Assembly (NCBI GenBank): GCA_015228875.1
Contig: JADGCS010000002.1
Location: 1-64,000, forward strand
From: Deltaproteobacteria bacterium
GTDB taxonomy: Bacteria; UBA10199; JADGCS01
DNA: 64,000 bases
Reading direction: 5' to 3'
Below are positions 1 through 7,467 of this stretch, piece by piece. Each line of letters opens with the position of its first letter. Position 1 is the stretch's first letter. The notes beneath the pieces are model-generated. The model was not told the origin of the DNA and did not search any database. It saw only the letters and a list, made by a program, of their open reading frames with translations. The position numbers were made by a program, and so were the translations under genes.

Positions 1-97
1 TACGGATTGCCTACCACAAGGCAAAACATTTGGCCAGTTTTTAATTGAATTTAAATGAATGTAGCGAGTTATGGTCCCGAACTACGAAGCCCTGGGT
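1..97. repeat. Dispersed ~100-bp repeat, inverted relative to 42795..42890
   Basis: The reverse complement of this stretch matches 42795..42890 over nearly its whole length. Shared blocks include the AT-rich core TTTAAATTCAATTAAAAACTG and the motif CTACGAAGCCCTGGG. That second motif recurs at about 45482..45498, just beyond the right end of the mobile element. The copy is probably cut by the window edge. Its function is unknown; it may be a relic of an insertion sequence end. Confidence 0.6.
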
Positions 98-131
98 AAA
101 TTAGACCCGTACGCAAAAAACACTGTAACCT

Positions 132-401
132 TCAGATATCTTGAGCGTAGTCACAGTTATGAATAAAGACCAAAATGCCGACCTTTATTTTTTGGCCACC
201 CAAAATATCAAGGTCAAAAAACAAAAAAAAGGGATTAAAAAAAAGTCGGATAACCATCTGATTGGCTGTATTAAGACCAAAAGCAGGACCCCCTGGTGCC
301 GCGGTGAGTGCAAGCCCGTCAATAATATCGGCGAATGCGGCAGGATTGCGCCTTACAAACTCGAAGGGCGGACGGTCCAGGCCATCAAGGAATTTAATAA
401 A
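132..401 (-). other. In-frame coding-like continuation beyond the TGA of the 402..1145 gene
   Basis: Reading on in the same frame after the TGA at 402-404, the minus strand stays open for 89 codons to a TGA at 132-134. The first 55 or so codons look coding, with mixed third positions and segments such as FIKFLDGLDRPPFEFVRRN and GLALTAAPGGPAFG. The last part is T-rich and hydrophobic and less convincing. This suggests the gene was about 337 codons long and now has a premature or recoded stop. Confidence 0.45.
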
Positions 402-1145
402 TCAAAGGCCAAGGGTAAACTGCCCTAGAATGCCGTGGCAGTGTGAGCTTGTGGCAATGATCACCCGGCGATCCCCTTTGTTTATTAACGAGGCCTCTAA
501 CCTCGCCGCGTACGTCTGAACATCTGTCAAGGGGATGTAAGAGATCTCATCAAGTAATTGTTGGCATTCAAATGCGTAAACATCTGTGTGCGTCTGCGGT
601 TGTTGGTTTGTGTTATCACGTGTCTCTTCCTGTATCAACCTCATGAGATCCCAGTTTCTATCAAGCCCTGTGTGAGGACAGACCTGCGGTTCGGGGCATG
701 TGGCAGGACAAGTCCATGTTGCGTAGCTCAGTGCCAGCACAGAGTGGTCGGGGCTTTTGTGTTCAAAGGGGGTATTGTATTTTAATACGATGGGAGAGGG
801 GTCTATGTGTGAGCCTGGGGAATACTGGCGAGCGAGATTAAGAAAGACCTCAAACATCACGTGTCTTGCGTTGTGGTCGGGGACAAAAATATCATTGGGA
901 TGTTGTAAGGATTTGTCCTTAAGATAATCCAGAACAAACTGGCTGTAGCTTGATCGAATAACGCACGCAGCGTCTACGTCTGCGAGTGCGTGTACATTGG
1001 GATCAATCATGAGTACATTTTTGCAACGCATCTCGCGGTGTGCCTTTGCCCTGATGATTCTATCGTAATAAGAGAGCGACAGCTGGTTGGCACCAAGGAT
1101 GTAAATGGTGTTGGGGGCTAAGGTCATGCGAGGCGTATTTGGCAT
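402..1145 (-). CDS. Unrecognised protein, 247 aa, probably truncated by an in-frame TGA
   Basis: I do not recognise this protein. The N-terminus (TIYILGANQLSLSYYDRI, then a KNVLMIDPN-like strand) resembles the beta-alpha-beta start of a nucleotide-binding Rossmann fold of the TrkA-N kind. That is only a resemblance. Residues 145-160 hold a compact cysteine cluster, TCPATCPEPQVCPHTG, which could bind a metal or an Fe-S cluster. The following sequence, 132..401, stays open in the same frame after the TGA, so the gene may be a pseudogene or need readthrough. No clear partner gene lies next to it. The start ATG at 1145 has no strong Shine-Dalgarno sequence. Confidence 0.55.
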   Translation of the reverse strand: MPNTPRMTLAPNTIYILGANQLSLSYYDRIIRAKAHREMRCKNVLMIDPNVHALADVDAACVIRSSYSQFVLDYLKDKSLQHPNDIFVPDHNARHVMFEVFLNLARQYSPGSHIDPSPIVLKYNTPFEHKSPDHSVLALSYATWTCPATCPEPQVCPHTGLDRNWDLMRLIQEETRDNTNQQPQTHTDVYAFECQQLLDEISYIPLTDVQTYAARLEASLINKGDRRVIIATSSHCHGILGQFTLGL

Positions 1146-1244
1146 TATCGGGCAATAAAGTCACCAAGAAACAAAAGATCGTGAGCATAAGACTGAGCAC
1201 GGACAGTGGTTCCAAAGCGGTATGAGCCCCTCAAATATTAGTCG

Positions 1245-1273
1245 TGGAAATTAACACACAATTAATGTAAAAT
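1245..1273 (+). promoter_or_regulatory. Putative sigma70 promoter giving a leaderless mRNA
   Basis: TGGAAA at 1245-1250 and TAAAAT at 1268-1273 are separated by 17 bp. Only 6 nt separate the -10 box from the ATG at 1280, so transcription would start at or next to the start codon. No Shine-Dalgarno sequence is present. Confidence 0.4.
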
Positions 1274-1279
1274 ACCCTC

Positions 1280-1477
1280 ATGAAAGTCTACACAAAAAGA
1301 CATGGTAAGCCAGACCACATCAAAGACGCTAAAATTCTACTCAAAACAATAAATAAACTGAGAAACTATGCCTTGATCCCCAAAGGACTTTATAAATTCA
1401 AATCATTTAAAGAGGCTGACAAATGGATGATGCAAACCATGGCGAGTACGCACGTGCTCCTGAATTCGAAGACCTAA
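1280..1477 (+). CDS. Small partner protein of a nucleotidyltransferase pair
   Basis: A 65-aa basic protein. Its middle, LIPKGLYKFKSFKEADKWMM, matches the pattern of small proteins commonly encoded directly upstream of stand-alone minimal nucleotidyltransferases ('IP.GvyrF.sfeEAd.w'). These pairs are thought to act as toxin-antitoxin-like modules, but which member is toxic is not settled here. The gene overlaps the next one by 55 nt in another frame, which implies translational coupling. The predicted promoter lies directly upstream with no leader. Confidence 0.6.
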   Translation: MKVYTKRHGKPDHIKDAKILLKTINKLRNYALIPKGLYKFKSFKEADKWMMQTMASTHVLLNSKT

Positions 1478-1932
1478 TCCCCCTCTGCAAGGCCCTCAAC
1501 GAACATGGCGTGAAATACATGCTCATTGGTGGCTTTGCGGTCATCATCTTTGGATTCACACGCGGTACCAAGGACATAGACTTTTTGGTCGATCCCTCTG
1601 TTGAAAATATACAAAAAATTAAAAAGGCACTTTCTTATCTGCCGGATAATGCTGTGGCCGAAATGAACGATGATGATATCATCAACTATCATGTTGTTCG
1701 TGTGGCCGATGAATTTGTCATCGATCTTATGGGAAAGGCTTGTGGAGTGGATTATAAGGAGGCCTCAAAATCCATTGAACACACCATCATTGATGGAATA
1801 AAAATACCCATAGCATCCAAAGAGCTTCTTGTGAGACTCAAAGATACAGTGAGACCAAGCGACAAAATGGACGTCTCTTTTTTAAAATCTGTCATTGAAA
1901 ATCAAAAAAAATTAAACAAGTTACCAACTTGA
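1423..1932 (+). CDS. Minimal nucleotidyltransferase (MNT/DUF6036-like)
   Basis: A 169-aa protein of the DNA polymerase beta-like nucleotidyltransferase superfamily. The hallmark GGFAVIIFGFTRGTKDIDFLV at residues 37-57 supplies the GG motif and the two metal-binding aspartates of the DxD motif. Family members transfer nucleotides to tRNA or to a partner protein; the substrate here is unknown. Its small upstream partner overlaps it by 55 nt. The stop codon (TGA, 1930-1932) lies inside a partial family A repeat, so the last residues (NKLPT) come from repeat sequence. An alternative start further in would remove part of the first helix, so 1423 is preferred. Confidence 0.75.
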   Translation: MDDANHGEYARAPEFEDLIPLCKALNEHGVKYMLIGGFAVIIFGFTRGTKDIDFLVDPSVENIQKIKKALSYLPDNAVAEMNDDDIINYHVVRVADEFVIDLMGKACGVDYKEASKSIEHTIIDGIKIPIASKELLVRLKDTVRPSDKMDVSFLKSVIENQKKLNKLPT

Positions 1933-1957
1933 CTATGACGCGGTTGAATTCCTCCAG
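1917..1957 (+). repeat. Family A repeat, partial copy (left half)
   Basis: It starts with the head palindrome (CAAGTTACCAACTTG) and continues through the ACGCGGTTGA block, then diverges after about 40 bp. It supplies the TGA stop of the nucleotidyltransferase gene. Confidence 0.7.
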
Positions 1958-2066
1958 TAGGCAAATCAAACTACGAAGGCCCAAAGCATGGGTGATCCTC
2001 GCTTGCATTTTTGGGACTATCGCATTAGGGGTGGTGGGGGCGACAAGTCGCCCGGAACTCAACAAA

Positions 2067-2138
2067 GCCCTCGTAGCTCAGTGGATAGAGCACTGGCCTC
2101 CGAAGCCAGGTGCGCAGGTTCGATTCTTGCCGGGGGCG
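2067..2138 (+). tRNA. tRNA-Arg (anticodon CCG)
   Basis: A full cloverleaf can be drawn. Acceptor GCCCTCG pairs with CGGGGGC (2131-2137), the D stem is GCTC/GAGC, and the anticodon stem CTGGC/GCCAG holds the loop CTCCGAA. The T arm is GCAGG-TTCGATT-CTTGC and the discriminator is G. The anticodon CCG reads CGG (Arg). The 3' CCA is not encoded. The variable loop is only 4 nt. Confidence 0.93.
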
Positions 2139-2226
2139 CAACGACTTTTCTTCAGACAAGTCCCTCTATTTTCCATGGCCATTATCCCGTGCGAAGTGTC
2201 GAGATAAGGGATGGTTAACCGCAGGA

Positions 2227-2487
2227 TTATACCGAGGCAACAGCGAGTTGTTCCCTGATCTTTTCGTACAGCCAGATTTTAATGAGGGGTTGTCTTGCAA
2301 TGCCGATATCGGAGGCAATCTGGTCGATCTTTTTTAGTACCGGCAGCGGGATATCCAGGTTGATTTTTTTTACCAGGGGGCGCACCACCTCTCCTTGTTT
2401 AAAGAGAGAACTCAGATCGCGCGACTCGAGAAAAGAATCCATTTTATGAATGCTTTTAAATCTTTTGGTTGTAGATTTTTTCTTCAT
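2227..2487 (-). CDS. CopG/ribbon-helix-helix-type antitoxin of a BrnT module
   Basis: An 86-aa protein. The C-terminal half, KKINLDIPLPVLKKIDQIA followed by a helix-turn-helix-like segment, matches the beta-strand-helix-helix pattern of CopG-family antitoxins that pair with BrnT toxins. The antitoxin would neutralise the toxin and repress the operon. The start chosen is the ATG at 2487, preceded by GAGGGCAAGAAAAA. It lies inside the toxin gene, overlapping it by 32 nt, so the two are translationally coupled with toxin first. A longer frame from 2598 exists, but it only shadows the toxin gene. Confidence 0.7.
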   Translation of the reverse strand: MKKKSTTKRFKSIHKMDSFLESRDLSSLFKQGEVVRPLVKKINLDIPLPVLKKIDQIASDIGIARQPLIKIWLYEKIREQLAVASV

Positions 2488-2725
2488 TTTTTCTTGCCCT
2501 CCTGACGCTGATGAGGCGAATTTTATTGTTTCTTTTTGTCCAGATGGCCACATAAAGCCTGCCAAAAATCTTTCCCATGGTTGCAGAGCGGTATTCATTT
2601 TTTGCGTAGGCGATGTTTATGATATCAATGTGGGGCTCCTGCCAGATTAATGTCGCCTCATCAAAACTCACCCCGTGAGATTGCTTGTTCTTAACACTTT
2701 TTTCAGAATGCCATTCAAATTCCAT
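2456..2725 (-). CDS. brnT: BrnT-family toxin (RelE-like ribonuclease)
   Basis: An 89-aa protein. The N-terminus (FEWHSEKSVKNKQSHGVSF, then DEAT) is the classic BrnT pattern of FEWDxxKxxxNxxKHGVSFxEA, and the C-terminus carries the IRLISVRRARKNEE strand typical of the family. BrnT is a RelE-fold ribonuclease that blocks translation. The gene is first in the operon and is followed by the overlapping CopG-type antitoxin. A good sigma70 promoter lies just upstream. Confidence 0.85.
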   Translation of the reverse strand: MEFEWHSEKSVKNKQSHGVSFDEATLIWQEPHIDIINIAYAKNEYRSATMGKIFGRLYVAIWTKRNNKIRLISVRRARKNEEKIYNQKI

Positions 2726-2746
2726 AGATATAAAAAATATACTTAA

Positions 2747-2776
2747 ATTATACTCTTAATCAAGGGCTGTTTTCAA
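2747..2776 (-). promoter_or_regulatory. Putative sigma70 promoter of the BrnT module
   Basis: On the minus strand, TTGAAA (2771-2776) and TATAAT (2747-2752) are 18 bp apart. The -10 box ends 21 nt before the toxin ATG. The surrounding DNA is strongly AT-rich. Confidence 0.55.
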
Positions 2777-2790
2777 CATATATCTTGAAG

Positions 2791-3741
2791 TCACACCTTG
2801 ATCTTCAACACCCCTGGAAGGATCTTGATCCTGATGTTGCCCTCGCCGTGGTTCTCGCCATCGACTTCGGTCAAAAGTTTGTGGGATTTGTCGACTGCCT
2901 CTACCTTGATCTCGCTTGCCTGAAAGAAATCCAGAATATTTGAAGAGACAAATTTTTTTGACATGTAGATCTGCGGAAAGTTGATCACAAATTTTGAGAG
3001 GCTCATGTTTTTGATGACCACAACATCAAAGAGCCCGTCGTCCAGCTTTGCCTGGGGGGCTGGTCTCATGCCGCGGCCGAAGTACTGGCCGTTTGCAATG
3101 ATGAGGTTGGTCAGATTGACCTCGTGGGTCCCCTGCGGCTTCAGGTGTATCCTGACAGGGCAATTTTTGTAATCCATAAAGCCCTGAAAACTGCCTGTGA
3201 TATAACGGGCAAGGGCAGGTATTTTTTTGTTCTTGGCATTGACCCTTTTCATGATGGCACCGCCCAGACCAGTCTCTGCAATGTTTATAAAGTAACGCGG
3301 TTTGTATTTTGGGTTTGAGTACTCGATCATGCCAAGGTCTATCTGCTTGGTTTTGCGGGTGGTCAGATGAACCGCTGCCTTTTTGTAAGAGTGATCAAAG
3401 CGTAAGGTCCTGACAAAGTCTCCACCGCTGCCGTAGGGTAAAATGCCCAGCACGGCCTCGGGATTGATGAGCTGACCGTCTTTAAAAAAACCGTTGACGA
3501 CTTCGTTAAGGGTCCCGTCTCCGCCCATGGCAAGGATCAGTTGATAGGCGTTGTGGCAGGCCTCGCTGGCAATCCTTGTTGCGTCGCCCTGTTTTTTTGT
3601 AAATGTCACCTCGAAATTCTTGAGCTTGTCCCTTAAAAAAGGATAGATTTCATTGTTCCATTTGGCCTTGAGTGTCTTGTCGCCGGCATTGGGATTGGCG
3701 ATCAGCATGATTTTTCTGGGACCTGGTGTTTTGAGGTTCAC
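2791..3741 (-). CDS. Diacylglycerol kinase-family lipid kinase (YegS/BmrU type)
   Basis: A 316-aa protein with the DAGK catalytic fold. The N-terminal strand IMLIANPNAG (11-20) is typical, and GGDGT (73-77) followed by LNEVVNGF is the nucleotide-binding signature. A second glycine-rich patch (GILPYGSGGDF) lies near residue 100. These enzymes phosphorylate diacylglycerol or related lipids with ATP at the inner membrane face. The gene is the last of a minus-strand operon and overlaps the stop of the GlcF-like gene by 4 nt (ATGA). That position links the redox operon to lipid metabolism. The exact substrate cannot be read from sequence. Confidence 0.85.
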   Translation of the reverse strand: MNLKTPGPRKIMLIANPNAGDKTLKAKWNNEIYPFLRDKLKNFEVTFTKKQGDATRIASEACHNAYQLILAMGGDGTLNEVVNGFFKDGQLINPEAVLGILPYGSGGDFVRTLRFDHSYKKAAVHLTTRKTKQIDLGMIEYSNPKYKPRYFINIAETGLGGAIMKRVNAKNKKIPALARYITGSFQGFMDYKNCPVRIHLKPQGTHEVNLTNLIIANGQYFGRGMRPAPQAKLDDGLFDVVVIKNMSLSKFVINFPQIYMSKKFVSSNILDFFQASEIKVEAVDKSHKLLTEVDGENHGEGNIRIKILPGVLKIKV

Positions 3742-4901
3742 GGGGTACTCCTTGCGCGACTGTGACGCGCATCCTGATATTCTCCTTCTGGTTCCTCAAC
3801 GCAGTCATTGATGTAACTGATCACGTCCTTGACAATAAATTTTCTGCCGTGCTCGCGCATCTTGTGGATGCACGAAGGGCATTGTGTCACAATCATGTTT
3901 ATTTTTTTTTCGGTACATTCGTCCAGCCTGGTCTTGATGATCTCGCAGGCGTGGTTGTCTTCGATAATAGGGTAAGTCCCGCCGTGACCCGAACAGGAGG
4001 TGTTTTTTCGGTTATTGTAAAATTCTCCCGGCTGCGTACCCGAAGCCCCGGCAATCATTTCGCGGGGCAGTTCGTGTTCGTCAAGGTGTCGCGCAAGATA
4101 GCAGGGATCGTGGTACATGAGTTTTGTTCTCACGTTTTTTTTGAGTCTGTAATTTATGTTTTTGAGATAGGGTTTTAAAAACTGGTTAATGGAGACCACG
4201 GGGGCTGGGAGTTTAAAGTCATATTTTGCGTAGGTTGTTTTAAGTGTGTAGGCACAGGCGGGGGAGCCTGTAACAATGAGCTTGTATTTTTTGAGTGAGT
4301 GAAAATTGACCTCGGCAAGATCTACAAAGTCGTATTCCGCGCCCGCCGTGATGAGCGGGTAGCCGCAGCATTGGATGGGGTCTGCGTAGGGTGTGACAAA
4401 ATCTATTTTCAATTTATCAAAAAGCGAAAAGGTGTCCCTGATAATTTCGGGACAGCGATGGATTGTGGTGCAGGAAGAATAATAGGCCACACTGGCGGAT
4501 TTTTTAAAATAACGGGCGGGTAAAGTATTGTATAGTTTTTTTAACAGATCCCTCGCATGTGGGTTGTTGTGCCTGTGAAATTTTGCAATGTATTCCTTGA
4601 TGGGATCGGGGGCAATGTCCATTTCGACAGCCTTGGCTCTTGCAGAGAGCAGGACGGGAGGGATCTCGATGTCATGTTCGCATTGTTCCGAGCACGCCAT
4701 GCAGCCCAGACACTGATAGGTTAACGCTGCCACTGCGGGTGTGAAAGGCATTTCTTTTTTTCGCACCCGGTTGAGGATGTTCATGATTCCCCAGGGGGAA
4801 TGACTCTTGTTGCCGTCTTGTATAAAAACTGGACACGCAGACTGGCAGAGGCTGGGACAGGTTGTACAAAGTCTGAGGGTTTTTTTAAATTCTTCAAACA
4901 T
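3738..4901 (-). CDS. GlcF-like Fe-S oxidoreductase subunit with CCG domains
   Basis: A 387-aa protein. The N-terminal ferredoxin part has two 4Fe-4S motifs, CTTCPSLCQSACP (from C12) and CLGCMACSEQCEHD (from C64). Two cysteine-rich domains of the CCG kind follow: CCGYPL, then CSGHGG and TQCPSC. The architecture is that of the electron-transfer subunit of glycolate or lactate oxidase complexes (GlcF, LldE-like) and of HdrD. It would take electrons from the FAD subunits encoded upstream and pass them to the quinone pool or another acceptor. The operon context suggests a three- or four-subunit flavin/Fe-S dehydrogenase. The real substrate is unknown. Confidence 0.8.
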   Translation of the reverse strand: MFEEFKKTLRLCTTCPSLCQSACPVFIQDGNKSHSPWGIMNILNRVRKKEMPFTPAVAALTYQCLGCMACSEQCEHDIEIPPVLLSARAKAVEMDIAPDPIKEYIAKFHRHNNPHARDLLKKLYNTLPARYFKKSASVAYYSSCTTIHRCPEIIRDTFSLFDKLKIDFVTPYADPIQCCGYPLITAGAEYDFVDLAEVNFHSLKKYKLIVTGSPACAYTLKTTYAKYDFKLPAPVVSINQFLKPYLKNINYRLKKNVRTKLMYHDPCYLARHLDEHELPREMIAGASGTQPGEFYNNRKNTSCSGHGGTYPIIEDNHACEIIKTRLDECTEKKINMIVTQCPSCIHKMREHGRKFIVKDVISYINDCVEEPEGEYQDARHSRARSTP

Positions 4902-4913
4902 GGGGTGCTCATG

Positions 4914-4939
4914 AGAGTCTGTCTATGTTGACAGACTCT
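4914..4939. repeat. Short hairpin resembling the fused ends of a family B element
   Basis: AGAGTCTGTC - TATGTT - GACAGACTCT is a perfect 10-bp inverted repeat between the GlcE-like stop and the GlcF-like start. The arms equal the outer ends of the ~150-bp family B element at 5741 and 46496, so this may be an internally deleted copy. Confidence 0.55.
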
Positions 4940-5732
4940 AATTATAAAAACTCATATAATTGGTAAAGTGTTTCTCCCATTTTGACTGGGCGGTCTCATC
5001 AGAGGCCCGCCAGAGAAAATGCCTGTATTGTTCCAGTATCTCCTTGTAGCTCTCGGGGTTGTGAATACGTGTATGGATGATCTCGTGCTCGTGTTTTTTT
5101 GCAAGCCAGTTCATCTGATAATGCTGGCTGGCACAGAATTCATCCATCACCTCCTGAAAGACAGTCACCATCTCTCTCAAGCCGGACAGACAGAATAACA
5201 GGGCCTCTGTGGGTTTTGTTTTTATTTTAAGCTGGTCCAATATTGTTTCGGCGTCGCCCAGTCCAAAGAAACGAAAATAAAGCGGCTGAATAAAAGTACC
5301 CTGCATATGGGCGATGATTTTTTTTGCGCAGTCCCGTGAGTGGACAAGGACAAGCCCGTGCACAACGTGTTCGGGGATTGAAATGATTTTTAACGTGACG
5401 GTTTTAATTTTGCCCAAAAGTTCCCCCGATCCAATCATCACTTTGTTAAAATCAGGCCCCTGGATCGGTCGCGGGGAATCTTTGAGATGAAAACTTTTGT
5501 CTTCGCCAAGCTTGACAAGCAGTGAGCTTGTGAGATCGGAGATACTGCCGTATTTAAAATGATAGAGATTTGGCGTGCGTCTGACAAGGTAGTCGTGCAG
5601 GGGCAGGTTGATGTCGTCAAGGGGGTGATAGCCCAGATACAGCCCTTCGCGTATGAGTTCTTTCTTTAACTCACTGAGTTTAAAATCGGCAAGCACGGTC
5701 ACGAGGTGCGAGTTTTTATTGATCTTGAGCAT
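4938..5732 (-). CDS. GlcE-like FAD-binding oxidase subunit, divergent
   Basis: A 264-aa protein. Residues 70-125 (KYGSISDLTSSLLV, then RPIQGPDFNKVMIGSGELLG and GKIKTVTLKI) resemble the second half of a PCMH-type FAD-binding domain as in GlcE. The typical N-terminal FAD-binding stretch is short or lost. The start at 5732 (MLKINKNS) is chosen because everything upstream in frame lies in the family B repeat at 5741..5891. The gene sits between the larger FAD oxidase and the Fe-S subunit, as glcE does between glcD and glcF. It may be structural rather than a full flavin site. Confidence 0.6.
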   Translation of the reverse strand: MLKINKNSHLVTVLADFKLSELKKELIREGLYLGYHPLDDINLPLHDYLVRRTPNLYHFKYGSISDLTSSLLVKLGEDKSFHLKDSPRPIQGPDFNKVMIGSGELLGKIKTVTLKIISIPEHVVHGLVLVHSRDCAKKIIAHMQGTFIQPLYFRFFGLGDAETILDQLKIKTKPTEALLFCLSGLREMVTVFQEVMDEFCASQHYQMNWLAKKHEHEIIHTRIHNPESYKEILEQYRHFLWRASDETAQSKWEKHFTNYMSFYN

Positions 5733-5740
5733 TGTTCTGA

Positions 5741-5891
5741 GAGTCTGTCGGGAAAGACCCTGTTTCTCCGGAAGTTTGAAAATTTTGCCGCTTGCAAAAT
5801 ATTTCAAACCCTGAAAAATCATGTCCTAAATATTTTGTCACGGGACATGATTTTTCAGGACTCCTGCGAAACAGGGCATTTCCCGACAGAC
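5741..5891. repeat. Family B palindromic element, copy 1 (~151 bp)
   Basis: Nearly identical to 46496..46645. The outer arms (GTCTGTCGGGAAA...CCTGTTTC and its complement) pair over about 24 bp. Inner arms CCTGAAAAATCATGTCC and its complement pair around an AT-rich tip. The whole element could fold into one long cruciform. It sits between the large FAD oxidase gene and the GlcE-like gene, immediately before the latter's start codon. Confidence 0.85.
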
Positions 5892-5896
5892 ATAAT

Positions 5897-7447
5897 TCAA
5901 TCCACCGTATGAATCCGGGGATTCATGATCCCGTGAGGATCAAAATAATCCTTGAAGTTTTTATATAAAAAAGCAGCATCACCCCATTCGTCCATAATGG
6001 ACTGCCTTTTAATGCTGCCAATACCGTGATGATGATTCATGACGCCTCCATATTGTTGCACGGCATCAAGGGCTGTCTTCCAGATTTTGTCAAATTTTTT
6101 TAAGGAAGATTTTAGCCCTGTCAGCGGGGAGACAATGGTAAAATAAACCGCGGCACCTTCTTCGTAAGCATGGGCAATATGCGCAAGGACAAAGCAGTAG
6201 GACTTAAGGCTCTTTTTGACGCCCAGATAAAGTCCGGGGATGTTATCCCATGTTGTGGCCGCTTCAAACGTATCGACAAAGGCCCCGTCCCTAAAGAGAC
6301 CGGAGGCCGCATAAGAAACACTGTACCGGTTTGCAAACCAGTGCATGGCGCTGTCCTCGCCGATGTCAACCGCGTTAAGGTCGTTACAGATTGACGCAAT
6401 GATTTTTGCCTGCTGATCAATAATTTTGCTGTGGCCTTCTAATACGGTGATCAACGCGCATTGTTGAAATGAGATCTGAAAAAATTTGTTGACGATCTTG
6501 TGCGAATTAAACGCGATGGTGAGTGCCGATGACTTGATTTTTTTGAGCTGCTTGACCACCTGCCCCGGCATAAAGTGCGATAATCTCTCTTCGTTAAGGG
6601 CCTTGCGTGATATTTTTGAGAGGACGAGTGCTGTTTCGAGCTCGTCGTAAAGCCTTAAGGCATCCGGTTTGAGCCCTGTCTGCATGATGCGTCGGATGCT
6701 CTCGATGCCGTATTCAAACCTGTTAAAAATAAAGCTTTTAAAGACCCTGTTTTGGGGGAGGGGCGAAATTTTAAGCCTGGCCTTTGTGATGATGCCAAAG
6801 GAGCCCTCTGTCCCCACGATCATCTGGGTCAGGTCGATCCCTGCTTGTCTGGAGACATCGGCTGTTTGACAGATGACGCCGTTGCCATCGACAAATTCGA
6901 GGTCGATGATCATGTCTTCGATCTTGCCGTACTTGCTTGAGTACTGCCCTGCAGACCGTGATGCAATAAAACCGCCAAGACAGGCGCAGAGTATGGAAGA
7001 GGGGAAATGCCCCAGCGTAAAGCCTTTTCTGTTTAGTTTTTTTTCGAGCTCCATGCCCAGGATGCCAGCCTCGACCTCAACAAAGAGTCTTTCGGGGTCA
7101 AACTTAAGAAATCGCTGCATCTTCTTTGTGTCGATGATCATCCCTGCTTCATAAGATATGGCGCCGCCGCTCACACCCGAGCCGCCCCCATAGGGGGTGA
7201 CCGCCACATTGTCTTTTCCCGCAAGAATGATCAGCTTTGAAATCTGTTCTGGTGTTGTGGGCCAGACAATGAGTGAAGGAAAATGGCCAAAACTTGAATA
7301 ATGGGCCTCCAGGGTGGACCTGAAATTGGCATCGCGGGAGTATGAGAACCTGTCGATATCAGCGGTTGAGAGGCCTTTTTCGCCCACGATGTCGATGACA
7401 GACTTGATAAAGGTTTTTTTGAGTTTGATTTCGGGGATATTTACCAT
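5897..7447 (-). CDS. FAD-binding oxidase, GlcD / alkyl-DHAP synthase type
   Basis: A 516-aa FAD-linked oxidase. The N-terminal PCMH FAD-binding domain shows PSLIVWPTTPEQISKLI, YGGGSGVSGG and the MIVGTEGSFGIIT segment. The C-terminal cap ends with MNHHHGIGSIKR, a His-rich motif characteristic of alkyldihydroxyacetonephosphate synthase relatives. It could be a 2-hydroxyacid dehydrogenase or an ether-lipid AGPS-like enzyme; the lipid kinase at the operon end makes the second worth considering. The start at 7447 (MVNIPEIK) is preferred because the longer frame overlaps the 4Fe-4S gene. Confidence 0.8.
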   Translation of the reverse strand: MVNIPEIKLKKTFIKSVIDIVGEKGLSTADIDRFSYSRDANFRSTLEAHYSSFGHFPSLIVWPTTPEQISKLIILAGKDNVAVTPYGGGSGVSGGAISYEAGMIIDTKKMQRFLKFDPERLFVEVEAGILGMELEKKLNRKGFTLGHFPSSILCACLGGFIASRSAGQYSSKYGKIEDMIIDLEFVDGNGVICQTADVSRQAGIDLTQMIVGTEGSFGIITKARLKISPLPQNRVFKSFIFNRFEYGIESIRRIMQTGLKPDALRLYDELETALVLSKISRKALNEERLSHFMPGQVVKQLKKIKSSALTIAFNSHKIVNKFFQISFQQCALITVLEGHSKIIDQQAKIIASICNDLNAVDIGEDSAMHWFANRYSVSYAASGLFRDGAFVDTFEAATTWDNIPGLYLGVKKSLKSYCFVLAHIAHAYEEGAAVYFTIVSPLTGLKSSLKKFDKIWKTALDAVQQYGGVMNHHHGIGSIKRQSIMDEWGDAAFLYKNFKDYFDPHGIMNPRIHTVD

Positions 7448-7467
7448 TTGGTTTCGGCGGCCCCTTA

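Noticed and set aside
402-404. Genome-wide reassignment of TGA to an amino acid
   Set aside because: TGA ends argS, the AbiE-like toxin gene, the XRE regulator and other genes at the expected place, so it works as a stop here.
141-519. Plus-strand frames of 95 and 85 codons at the window start
   Set aside because: They lie opposite the coding-like continuation of the 402..1145 gene, and their composition looks like its shadow.
1929-2337. Three overlapping plus-strand frames around tRNA-Arg
   Set aside because: They cover the tRNA gene, have no family resemblance and no ribosome-binding sites.
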